A DNA stretch of 64,000 nucleotides from Boswellia sacra. Its lineage: Eukaryota; Streptophyta; Magnoliopsida; Sapindales; Burseraceae. The notes below the pieces were generated by a model. That model did no database searches. It saw only the letters and a list, made by a program, of their open reading frames with translations, and was not told the origin of the DNA. The position numbers were made by a program, and so were the translations under genes. Of this stretch, positions 27,201 through 36,566 are shown one piece after another (positions within the stretch are counted from its first letter, which is position 1; each line of letters opens with the position of its first letter). The stretch spans positions 1 through 64,000 of the forward strand of contig SNVD02010155.1 of the NCBI GenBank assembly GCA_013180625.2, read 5' to 3'.

Positions 27201-28686
27201 CGGTAACATGCAATCCGACATTGACATCTGATCATCTAGCATCCTCGAATGTCGAGAATGAAACCAAATAGCGAATCTGACACTCGTCATCGTCTACCTC
27301 CGTCCATCGACTTAAAAAACCACCATTTTTACACATCTCAAACTTTGATTAATTCATCAAATACTCCAAAAATAAGATACAATCATAAATAACTTTTAAA
27401 ACAGAATAAATCATCTAGCTCCATCATCATCTACCTTTTTTTTTTTTGCCCCGCCGAGGGCGCTGCCCCAGATCCCCCAGGGAGGGGGCCTTCCTGCCCC
27501 CTTCCAACCCCCACAGTGACCTTACTACATAGCTCAATCAACGTATGCATAAGAGAAGATGCTTGGAAATGGAAAATATTTGATTTTGAGTAATAGTTAT
27601 AGAGGCAATGAAATGAATGAAATGAGGGTGAATGAATTAATTGCATTGTTAAGGGTATTTGGATAATTTCTCGGACAAAGGGACTATAACATCAAAATTT
27701 TATGGCAACGGGTTATCTTTTAATAAGACCCCTTAATTTGGGCCACTGTTTAATTTTTCCTTTTTTTCAAATACCTAATTTTCCCTTTTTTTCAAATACC
27801 TAATAAAGGGGCTAAGCGACGTTTCCCCCAAAAAAAAAAAAATAATAATAAAATAACAAAACCTTACTGTATTACAAAGTAGCCCTTGATATCCTATTTT
27901 TTATATTTGACCCCCTTAATTATTGATATCAATTTAGACCCACATGAATTACCATTTTCGGTGTTGGCCCATCCAACTACCAAAATTCTGACTCCAGGGA
28001 TCAAGATAGATAAAATAACTTTCTGTCTTTTTTTAAATCTAGTCCGACTCCTATACTTAGTACAGAATTTCTATTATTCGTACTTCTACAAATTACTGTT
28101 GATTATGGGAAGAAAGTAGTAAAAAAACACACCTTTATTTGATGCACTTCCATAGCAAACGAACTCTCGAACAGAAGAGCAGGAAGAAAAACAGCCAATA
28201 GAAGGTCCGGATCAATATCCGCCCCTTTAAAATCAACAACAACAACATTAATCCCTCAAAATTCAATCATAGCTAACACATTAACTTCAAGACACAACTT
28301 CTTTTCACTTTGATTCACCAAAAAAAAAACTTACAAAGACGAATTCCTTCCCCAATTTTCCCCAATCCATGATGCGTCCCATACTCTGCACAAAAAGAAG
28401 GAAGAAAAAAATCAGAATTGATGTTTATGAAATTAAGAATAAATAAATAAAATGAAAATGAAAACGAAAACGAACCTAGAGATCCAAGAGCAATTCCGAT
28501 GATGAGGAGAGCGACAGTGTACGGAACTCTAGTTCCGCGAAGTAAGTGCCTGGAAGCAATTCCAAGCACTAAACTTATGCCGACGAAAATGACGGCGTCT
28601 GTTGCACTGCTGCTCGAAGTAGAAGAAGAAGAGGTTTGTTCGTCCAATATTCTGGACGGAAGCTGAATCTCAGTGAAGGTCTCCAT
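12488..28686 (-). CDS. SOS1: SOS1 / NHX7 plasma-membrane Na+/H+ antiporter, 23 coding exons, 1144 aa
   Basis: SOS1 exports Na+ in exchange for H+ at the plasma membrane and is activated by the SOS2-SOS3 kinase complex. Exons (minus): 28476-28686, 28335-28385, 28133-28224, 26407-26484, 26171-26328, 25977-26078, 25785-25902, 24252-24304, 24112-24177, 22858-22902, 22433-22485, 22049-22233, 21536-21583, 21208-21315, 18963-19191, 17620-17922, 16276-16373, 15958-16089, 15638-15856, 15332-15538, 14785-15046, 13071-13369, 12488-12805. They sum to 3435 bp in continuous phase; Arabidopsis SOS1 is of nearly the same length. Residues 1-450 hold the membrane exchanger domain (SATDPVAVVALLKELGASKK, EGESLMNDGTA, FNDTVIE, SGLRGAVAL). 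Residues about 756-840 form a cyclic-nucleotide-binding-like fold (GVTLYREGS, HGSTLGLYEVLSGRPYICD). The tail ends with DSPS at 1133-1136, the known SOS2 phosphorylation and 14-3-3 site. Intron 12 has a GC donor. Splice sites were read by eye; a cDNA would confirm them. Confidence 0.96.
18209..18268. repeat. Compound microsatellite (TA)n(GA)n in SOS1 intron 15
   Basis: A run of about 12 TA units passes directly into about 17 GA units. The corresponding part of the pseudogene copy does not show it, so it is specific to copy 1 or lost with the deletion there. Likely to vary in length between individuals. Confidence 0.95.
22047..22050 (-). other. GC splice donor of SOS1 intron 12
   Basis: At the exon 12/intron 12 boundary the minus strand reads gttaag|gcaagt. 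The donor dinucleotide is GC, in an otherwise perfect AG|GCAAGT context as GC-AG introns require. The reading phase (codon 404 ends with aag) and the next exon (RSSDISLHIAPETGVL) both demand this site; no GT within several bases keeps the frame. Confidence 0.85.
23417..23623 (+). mobile_element. tRNA-derived SINE in SOS1 intron 9
   Basis: About 207 bp with polymerase III boxes: box A-like (ggtagactcaatgg near 23428) and box B-like (ggtctaaagtctgactcc near 23480). It ends in a poly(A) run. An 8-bp target-site duplication AATCCAAC flanks it at 23409-23416 and 23624-23631. A homologous SINE sits at the matching place in copy 2 (42847-43062), so insertion preceded the SOS1 duplication. Confidence 0.85.
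26990..27310. other. CpG-dense island built on TGTCGG/TCGA motifs in SOS1 intron 3
   Basis: Short motifs recur in both orientations over about 300 bp: gtcgagtgt, ctgtcggacacc, attgtcgaat, ccgacaatcgagtgtcgg, atcgacactcgaca, aatccgacatt, tctgacactcgtc. The surrounding intron has almost no CpG. Dense inverted short motifs of this kind resemble subterminal binding-site arrays of CACTA/En-Spm elements, but no CACTA terminus is seen. It is absent from the copy 2 intron. Confidence 0.55.
27448..27516. other. G+C-rich insert-like block in SOS1 intron 3
   Basis: A sudden run of gccccgccgagggcgctgcc followed by runs of C and G in an A/T-rich intron, preceded by a T12 tract. Origin unknown; the base composition suggests an insert rather than original intron. 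Confidence 0.5.
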
Positions 28687-28810
28687 TTTCCATCTATCTC
28701 AGACTCAGAGGAATCAGCTGAGTTTGTTTTCCACTGTTATGAGTTTGTTTTTTTGTCTGTTTGTTCCAGTGTGTGTGAGTCCACTTGACTCGACCAAATA
28801 ACGCACCGTT

Positions 28811-28819
28811 TTTTATATA
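28811..28819 (-). promoter_or_regulatory. Putative TATA box of SOS1 copy 1
   Basis: On the minus strand ctatataaaaaacgg contains TATATAAA about 125 bp upstream of the start codon, a usual distance for a plant core promoter with a 5' leader near 90 bp. No other TATA box is as good in the 200 bp upstream. The transcription start is inferred, not seen. Confidence 0.6.
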
Positions 28820-28889
28820 GTTTAAATGAGAACGACAGCGTTTTGGGCTCAGCAGTCCGACGACGCTCACATCATTTCCATTCATTCGC

Positions 28890-31697
28890 CGTCAGGGAAA
28901 AGGTAAAATAATAACAATAACAATAACAATAATAATTCTTCTATAATCTATTTATAATTAATTATTTTTATAATTTGATTTGATAAAATATTATTAAATA
29001 AATAATTATATTAATTTTTAAATTATTTTTATTTTTTATTTATCTAGTGATATTTCACCTGATCATATAGATGGTTAGTTTTAAATAAATTATAAGTGTT
29101 AATTATTCGATAAATAATTCGATCAGACCATGAAAAATTAGTTAAAGATTCTACAACTTTTTCACGTGGAATTTCTCGGATGGAAAAGGGTAATTAAAGT
29201 GATTGATAGTGAAGGATAGAATATAAGCCACATAAAAGTTTATTATCCTAATTTCTGAATTTCATTTACCTATAGTTCATTTAGTCATAGCTAGCGAGGC
29301 TCCTTCTAGAGTATCATGTCAGATCTTTTAACAAATCTATTTGTTTCAGTCAAGTAGAAGTAGAATATGTCAAAGAATAAGTGAGCAAAGCTTCACCATG
29401 CAAGCAAAGATCAGAAGAGCATATAAGATGGTTGATCGAGTAATGCATTGCATGGTTGTTATATCATATTATGACAACTAACTCCAAGGCTTCAACTATG
29501 CGAAGAAATTGGCTCTAATTCTAACAATTAAACTATGCAATATTGTTTTTCTTTAATTTAAATGCTTCAAATTTTCTGAAAATGGGGCTTCTCATATATA
29601 CTACAACACACAGAGTACACAAAGGAAAAATGAAAAGAAGTTCCAAGCTAACATAATCATAGAAATGAACAATCTGACCTATGATTCGTTTACTATTTTA
29701 TTGATATGAACATAAAATAATTGGACCTTTCTTCAACCTAGGAGACTTATAAATTAATGTTCACTTTTTACTGCTACGATTAAAGTGCTATAGATTAATT
29801 ATCCATAAATAAAATACAATCAATTTTGAAAAGATTTTTTTAATTTTGAAGAGTTTATAATAATGAAGTAAAAATTAATAATATTATATTATATCAAAAT
29901 AATATAGTTTAATTATAAATTTTAAAATTTTGTGATACGAGACAAAGTTTCTGACCGTACAGTTGGCACAAAATTCGGTTGTCAAAGCGGCCATTTAACA
30001 AACAATTGGAGGGATGCGTGCTGGCGCCCCAGACAGAGCCGACAAGACGGATCTTCGTACTGCCTCCTCGTCTCCTGCCTTATTCGTTGTACTCTGACCC
30101 CATTAACATGTAAGGGCGGCGAATTCAAACAAAAGTTTTCGAGGGGTTACTTTAATTAATCTCGTCTTGTGCTTGTTCTATTAATTTATTGATTATTTAA
30201 ATGTTAATACCAATCCAAATCAATGATCTGATTCCAAAGCTATCGATGAATCACTAATTATGCAACGTATCAATTTGTTTTATTATAATTTTTTATCCTT
30301 GTTTCACAAGTTAATTACGATATGATAAGAACTTGTTTTTGGCTTCATTAGTTGAATTATGACTTGTATAAGTAGGTAATTAGTAAGATAAACACAACTT
30401 GGAAGTCAAATATCTTGAAGATGACTTGTGCCTCTAATAAGATAAACACTATCAGCCATTTTCACTATCTAAAACTAATGTTAATATTTTATGCCAATAA
30501 CAAAAGATCTCTTATATTAGAGATGTAGTTAGAAATTTAGTCTTTAGGGGATATATTCAATCAATAATAAAATTTAAAATTCTTCATGAAGTAATAATAA
30601 TTCAACATATGCAATAAAGTTGGATAATATTTTTTCAAACAATGAATATGTCACAAATTATTAGATAAGTAATTTCCACTTTATTTATTAAAAATCGTTA
30701 ATTTAGTTTTCATTCCTTATTCACTCAATAAATTTATGGCATTCCCTTTTATAAGTTTTAAGTTTTACAAGTTAGTCATACATATAGTATTACTCTTGAA
30801 GTAAACACTAAATTAAAAAAAAAAAATTGATGATTTTTCGAACATATAGGTGTACCCTTAAAATTTATAAACATGAAAAGGTATTTTTTGTTGTAAATTT
30901 TTGAACAATTAAGGGTATTTTTGTTGAATGTCAAACATTTGGGGCGTTTTGTTAACACCTATCTTTCTTTCTTTTCTTTAATACGTTTTTGAAATTTAGG
31001 AGGATCCCCTCCTATCCCAATGCAGCTTTGTCCATGCTCATACCTCGGTCTAGACCCAAAATACAATCAACATGGAATATGTGAAACTCAGAACCCAAGG
31101 CTTGGGTCCAATGTTTTACCATTTCTAAACACTACAACTTGTTTGAAAATGTTTTTCAGTCATGATTCAAAAGACTGTTTTAGAAAAAATAATTAGATGT
31201 ATTTTTTGTAAAGATTTGATTGAAGTAATAATTTGTGTAACAAAATACATATTTGGGCCCTTGGTACCCACTTTAATATTAGAAAAGACCCTATTACTGT
31301 AGACAACTGTACATTAAATCTTTAAGAATTAAGAGCTTCTTTTTTCTTTTTTTTTGTTGCAAAATTTTGAACAAAGAGAACTCTGTACATTGGAGAGGTC
31401 TCATTTCTTGTACAATAACTTGAAATCAACCGAAAAAAAAGAATGCTAACAGGGTAGTGGAAAAACAATGTTAAATGGAAGGCCTGGATCAATAAGCCCA
31501 CAAAAACGAGTGAAAAACATATTAAAACAAGTCCACAGAAATCTACTCACTAATCAATGAGACAATTGGGCTTAATTTCCTCCCCCTTTCCTTCCGGCTG
31601 TGGGCATCATCCCGAAGGATACTTCTTGTCTGCCAAATGATAAACAAGAATTAACTTGAGGTTGTCATTTCAGCCCCCGAAGATTTTATATAATATA
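28890..31697. other. Spacer between the two SOS1 copies
   Basis: A+T-rich DNA containing the upstream region of copy 1 and the downstream region of copy 2. At 29932-30159 (plus) there is a 75-codon open frame with a locally higher G+C content; I recognise no family and would treat it as chance or an old gene scrap. No other gene is seen. Confidence 0.5.
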
Positions 31698-31961
31698 TCA
31701 CAATCTGCTCGGTGAATCAATTCTCACAATGACTTCATCCTCAGCACCTGAGCCATCAATAGAATCACCTATGATTATGCGACTCTCAATTCTGTTTGGC
31801 GTTTTGCTGTGGAGCTGCAGCAACTTGCCCTTCCACTTTCTTTCTCACGGTAGCAGCCCCTTCTGATTTCACAGTATGCAGTGCAGAGCCTAGATGATGA
31901 GACAGAACTCTTCGATATGACAGGCTATGTGATGGCTTGGCTTGACTAACACTTGAAAAAC

Positions 31962-32867
31962 GCTGATATACTCAAAATCAGTAGAATAGAAAATTAAGCA
32001 TACATGTAAGTGGAAGAAATAATTACTTAAAAGTTTCCTCCCAAAGTCTCCATATCCCTTTGCGGAGGATGAAACTCTTATTTATAGAAGCAGTTTCTAG
32101 TTACAAAGTAAGCTACGTAACTGATTATTCTACCACACAAGTATAGTAGACAACTTTTCAAGCTAGACAAACTATTATAATAAGATGACTTTATATATTA
32201 GTCATCTTTTATATTTATAACACATAATATATTTTAATAAACTTTTACATGCTTAAACCTAAAAAAATATGAAAAAGCTTTATTATATGATACAAGACTA
32301 AGGCTTTTTCTTCTATCGATAGCTTATAGATTTTGACTTTTAGATTTGTGGAGGAGAGAATGCCAGAGCATCATTTTGGTGACGTAGTGATGTTGGAAAT
32401 ATGTGGATATTCATCTGAATCATCATCACTGTTAGGGTTCCACCATGTCAACATGTCATATTGAGGAATCTTTTCTTTTTTCTTGTCCAAATCTGTGATA
32501 AGTTTATATAAAACAGGATCATCTTGCTGGCTTTCTTGACTTGGTCCACTTCTCTTTTCTAAAAATTGCTGTAGATAAGTTTGATCAATGCTGTAAGGAT
32601 CCTGAAAATCTTGAAAGTATGGAGGACAAGACTGTTCTTGTGACAGCTGTGGAAGACTTTGGAGACTGAGTTAGAGATGTAGATCACTATCTTCATCTTC
32701 TTGGGCTTGGGCTTGACGATAACAGGAACTTTCTCCTTGGCCTACATGTTTATCGATCGAGTGATACATCTTTTTATATTGTTGTAGTTGATGACAACAA
32801 TATTGTTCTTATGGTGCATCATCTTCAATACTTGGCCATATTTGAGGTAGAATTCTAGAATTGATTT
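31962..32867 (-). repeat. Left inverted arm of the pararetroviral insert
   Basis: Its reverse complement matches 35381-36328: the same C-terminal coding tail, the same AAGCCCAAG-type repeats, the same promoter and leader. Small indels distinguish the arms (906 against 948 bp). The inner end lies in the palindromic phrase gaattctagaattgattt. Confidence 0.9.
32079..32086 (-). promoter_or_regulatory. Viral core promoter TATA box, left arm, facing left
   Basis: On the minus strand cttctataaataagag gives a good TATAAATA box at the place expected for the caulimoviral full-length-transcript promoter. Upstream (about 32380) a TGACGTAG-like TGACG motif resembles as-1-type elements of such promoters. 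It would transcribe leftward into the remaining end of exon 23 of the pseudogene, in the sense direction. Confidence 0.6.
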
Positions 32868-32894
32868 TTCAATTCTAGAATTCTACCTGAAAAT

Positions 32895-35457
32895 ATGGCC
32901 AAGCCAATCAACTTGATTGCTCTCATTGATACTGGTGCTGCAGCTTCTATTCTTAATCCAACTGTTCTCCCTTCAGAATATTGGACTTCACATCAACAAT
33001 ATTTTCGTGCTACAAATAATGAGGTTTTCTCTATAGAACTTCTCAGCAAAAAGGTATACATTGAACTTTTTCCAGGTTTATCTTTTATGCATAAATTTCT
33101 GGGTTCCACTTTACCAGATAAAGACCTAGTCATAGGTTTTGATCTGTTAGCCCAGTTTTTTGCTGAAAGAGTTCTAATTAAATCTGACGGGCTTAGATAC
33201 AAAAATTATTCCATCCTTGGATAAAGATAGAACCATCATGTTCTTTTGATCCAATAGAAAACTTGAAAGCCCATATCTTGTCAACCTCAGCAGCCAGTAG
33301 TCATTCAGAATTCTTGTTAAAATGTTCACATCCTCTTTGGAAAAATCCAGAATTCTTCATTTCTCTTCCTTTTCAGAAAAATGAAGATCTTAGCCCTACC
33401 AAAGCTAGCCATAGAGGAATGAGTCCTGAACATTACACTCTTGCTGTACAAGAATTAACCCAGTTACAAGCTCAAGAATTAATTGAACCAACAGAATCTG
33501 CTTGGGCTTGTGAAGCTTTTTATGCCAGCAAAAGACCAGAACAACTCAGAGAGAAATTGAGATTAGTGGTAGATTTCCGCCCTCTCAATTTGTTTTTAGC
33601 TGATAATAAATTTCATATTCCCAATACCCATACCTTTTTTGCCAACCTTGCTGAAGCTTGAGTCTTTTCACAAGTTGATTTAAAGGCAAGATTCTGGCAA
33701 TTAGAAATTCGTCAGGAAGAAAGATTTAAAACGGGATTTTGTATCCCCAATCATCACTTCCATTGGAATGTCATGCCTTTTGGATTGAAAACAGCCCCTT
33801 CTATCTTTCAAAAGGCAATGATAAAAATTTTTCAACCTCTCAAGTCCAACATGCTTATTTATATAGATGATCTTCTTTTGTATTCATTGACAATAGAAGA
33901 ACATCTGATGATCTTCTTTTGTATTCATCGACAATAGAAGAACATCTGGAGCTATTGAAGCAAATGCACTCCCTTCTTCTATAATATGGCATTATGATTT
34001 CTCCAAAGAAATGAGTTTTTATAGTGCCAGAAGTAGATTTCTTAGGAATGACAATAAATGAAGGACAATATCGTCTCCAGCCTCATATTGGGAAACAGCT
34101 ACTTGATTTTCCGGATGAAAATCTTTCCAAGCAGCACATTCAGCAGGCACTCAGTATTATTAATTTCTTGGCAGATTTTATTTTTAAATTATCAATGGTG
34201 ATTCGCCCTCTTCAAGTTGTGTTTAAGAAAGATACTCCTTCTTGGGGACCTGAGCAATCCAATGCTCTCTCTCACATTAAGAAGATTGCACAAAATCTTC
34301 CTCCTTTGCAAATTCCTTCTAGTGGAAGAAGAATCTTGCAAACTGATGCCAGTGATTTCTTCTGGGCTGCCATTCTCCTTGAAGAAAAGAATGGAAAAAG
34401 AAATATTTGTGGTTACAAAAGTGGTGCTTTCTTAGAACCTGGAACACACTATCACTCCACATTCAAAGAAATTCTTACAATAAAAAAAGGAATCGAAAAG
34501 TTCCAATTCCATCTTATTGGTCATCACTTCCTGTTAGAAATGGATATGAGCTCTTTTCAAAAAATGTTGCAATTCAAACAGAAGCTATTGCCTCATCCGT
34601 AGTTACTCAGATGGTCAACTTGGTTTTCTCAATTTACTTTTGATGTCAAGAAAGGCGACAACAACATTCTTGCAGATATGTTATCTCGCCCTCAACAAAT
34701 CAAGATTGATCAAGGCAATTCTCTGCAACTCATTCCAGTGATACACATAATGAATCCCTTTCCTACTCCACCAGTAGATTATGAATTTCTTCCTCCTAAA
34801 GTTCCTGCTTTGATAGCAAATCAGACTCTGAATCAGTCTCATCATAAGCAGATGTTAGAGTATCAGGCGAAAATCCTCACAAAATATGGCACATTTCCCC
34901 TCAAAAGTATTGAGATTCATCCAGAATTTCCATACATGACAATTTATCAAATCCGAGACATTGAAAATGATTTTAGCCCTGAATGCTTATGGTTTCTTTG
35001 GCATCTTTTACAGCAGTTCTCTATCGGTATTGAGTTCAACCTCAATTATATGTTAAGAAGAATGATACATACCAGTCTGCTCTACAGCCAAAGAACTCTT
35101 GATACTCCTTCAAGATGTTTCCAAATATTTCTTGAGTGGTTTCCTCCTCTCTCGTGGTGGAAGTCACAATTCAAATATCAAAGACAGAAAAGCTTCAATC
35201 TTCGTGAACAAAGAACAGCACATCATATTATCTATATTTTCAAAAGAACTAGCGTTGTTACTAATAATCAATTGCAGTTCTTTTCACATGTGCAGGAATA
35301 CTGTTTATCTCCATACAGCTTGGCTAAAAAATGGGAAGCATACCCCTATGAATTTCGAGAATTCCAAAGAAGGATTTTAGAAATCAATTCTAGAATTCTA
35401 CCTCAAATATGGCCAAGTATTGAAGATGATGCACCATGGAAACAATATTCTTCATAA
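32895..35457 (+). pseudogene. Pararetroviral protease-reverse transcriptase-RNase H region, broken
   Basis: Blocks in order: a retropepsin-like aspartic protease with the LIDTGAAAS active site (near 32926-32952); the reverse transcriptase fingers (block 33263-33661, ending VVDFRPLN and following residues); the palm with YIDD at 33860-33871; the connection and RNase H (34024-34602, with TDASD); then a less conserved C-terminal region (34678-35457). The first two blocks lie in different frames after a stop near 33222. A TGA follows at 33661, a 41-bp duplication breaks the frame just after YIDD, and a stop lies between the RNase H and the last block. The order protease-RT-RNase H without integrase is diagnostic of Caulimoviridae. 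Single-polyprotein genera such as Petuvirus are the likeliest relatives; the genus is not settled. Confidence 0.85.
33866..33947. repeat. 41-bp tandem duplication in the reverse transcriptase palm
   Basis: The phrase gatgatcttcttttgtattc occurs at 33866 and again at 33907, each followed by cat(t/c)gacaatagaagaacatct. The unit is 41 bp, not a multiple of three, so it shifts the frame directly after the catalytic YIDD codons. One substitution separates the two copies. Confidence 0.93.
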
Positions 35458-36328
35458 TATTGTCATCAATTATAACAATATAAAAAGATGTATCACTCAA
35501 CCTATAAACATCTAGTCCAAGGAGAAAGTTTCTGTTCTCGCCAAACCCAAGCCCAAGCCCAAGCCCAAGAAGATGAAGATAGTGATCTACATCTCCAACT
35601 CAGTCTCCAAAGTCTTCCACAGTTGTCACAAGAATAGTCTTGTCCTCTATACTTTCAAGATTCCCATGATCCTTACAGCATTAATCAAACTTATCTACAG
35701 CAATTTTTAAAAAGAGAAGTAGACCAAGTCAAGAAAGCCAGCAAGATGATGTTGTTCTAGATAAACTTCTCACAGATTTGGACAAGAAAAAAGAAAAGAT
35801 TCCTCAATATAACATGTTAACATGGTGGGACCCTGACAGTAATGATAATTCAGATGAATATCCACATTTTTCCAACATCACTACGTCACCAAAATGATGC
35901 TCTGGCATCCTCTCCTCCACAAATCCAAAAGTCAAACCTATAAGCTATCGATGGAAGAAAAAGCTTTAGTCTTGTATCATATAATAAAGCTTTTTCACAT
36001 ATTTTTAGGTTTAAGCACGTAAAAGTTTATTAAAATATGTTATGTGTTATAAATGTAAAAGATGACTAATATATAAAGTCATCTTGTTATGATAGTTAGT
36101 TTGTCTAGCTTGAAAAGTTATCTACTACACGTGTGTGGTAGAATAATCAGCTATGTAACTTACTTTGTAACCAAAAGTTTCTTCTATAAGTAAGAGTTCC
36201 GTCCGCCTGAAAGGGATATAGAGACTTTGGGAGGAAACTTTTAAGAAATTATCTCTTCCATCTCTTCCACTTACATATATTTCCATATATGCTTAATTTT
36301 CTGTTCTACCGATTTTGAGTATATCGGC
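35381..36328 (+). repeat. Right inverted arm of the pararetroviral insert
   Basis: It contains the end of the coding region, a purine-rich stretch with five GCCCAA-type repeats (about 35548-35575), and the intergenic promoter and leader up to 36328. It is the reverse complement of 31962-32867 with minor indels, and joins in orientation with the coding blocks. Confidence 0.9.
36185..36192 (+). promoter_or_regulatory. Viral core promoter TATA box, right arm, facing right
   Basis: cttctataagtaagag corresponds to the TATAAATA box of the left arm with one change (A to G). The upstream 'actacgtcacc' at about 35880 is the same TGACG-type element. Transcription would run rightward through 36.3-41.7 kb, antisense to SOS1 pseudogene exons 22 to 16. 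Confidence 0.55.
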
Positions 36329-36566
36329 TGGAAACCCAAAGGTATATTCCAGTGGTAAACCTGAACAGGCACTATACTGGTCTGCAACTGGGTGTAAACA
36401 ACGTCACGTACTCAATATCAGATATTGATGTTGTGTTTCTATCCATTCATCTAAGCTAAATTCTGGATCATAAGAGTTCCTTTTGAGATGCACTAGTGCC
36501 AGGAGGGCTACAGAAAGCGTTTTAAAGGAAATAATTTGATTCAGAGCTTCAGCTTCTCTATTGAAC
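36329..36566. other. Insert sequence of unknown origin between the right viral arm and SOS1 exon 23 remnant
   Basis: The minus strand has an open stretch of about 50 codons (includes ALNQIISFKTLSVALLALVH and SYDPEFSLDEW) fused to the first codons of SOS1 exon 23 (VDI). It could be a rearranged viral coding piece in the opposite orientation; I do not recognise the family. Confidence 0.4.

Larger units (their letters stand above)
31962..36566 (+). mobile_element. Endogenous pararetrovirus (Caulimoviridae, petuvirus/florendovirus-like) fragment inside exon 23 of the SOS1 pseudogene
   Basis: The fragment holds protease, reverse transcriptase, RNase H and a C-terminal region on the plus strand, then the intergenic promoter region. 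Flanking arms are inverted copies of the 3' end plus promoter (see separate entries). There is no integrase and no LTR, and the polymerase is of caulimovirus type; integration is passive, as known for such plant sequences. SOS1 exon 23 sequence resumes on both sides (ends at 31961, restarts about 36567), so the insertion is later than the duplication. The coat and movement protein regions are not recognised. The stretch 36329-36566 is of unknown origin but belongs to the insert. Multiple breaks make it inactive. Confidence 0.85.

Noticed and set aside
29932..30159. 75-codon open frame between the SOS1 copies
   Set aside because: No recognised motif, no splice context and no partner exons; slight G+C rise is not enough to call a gene.
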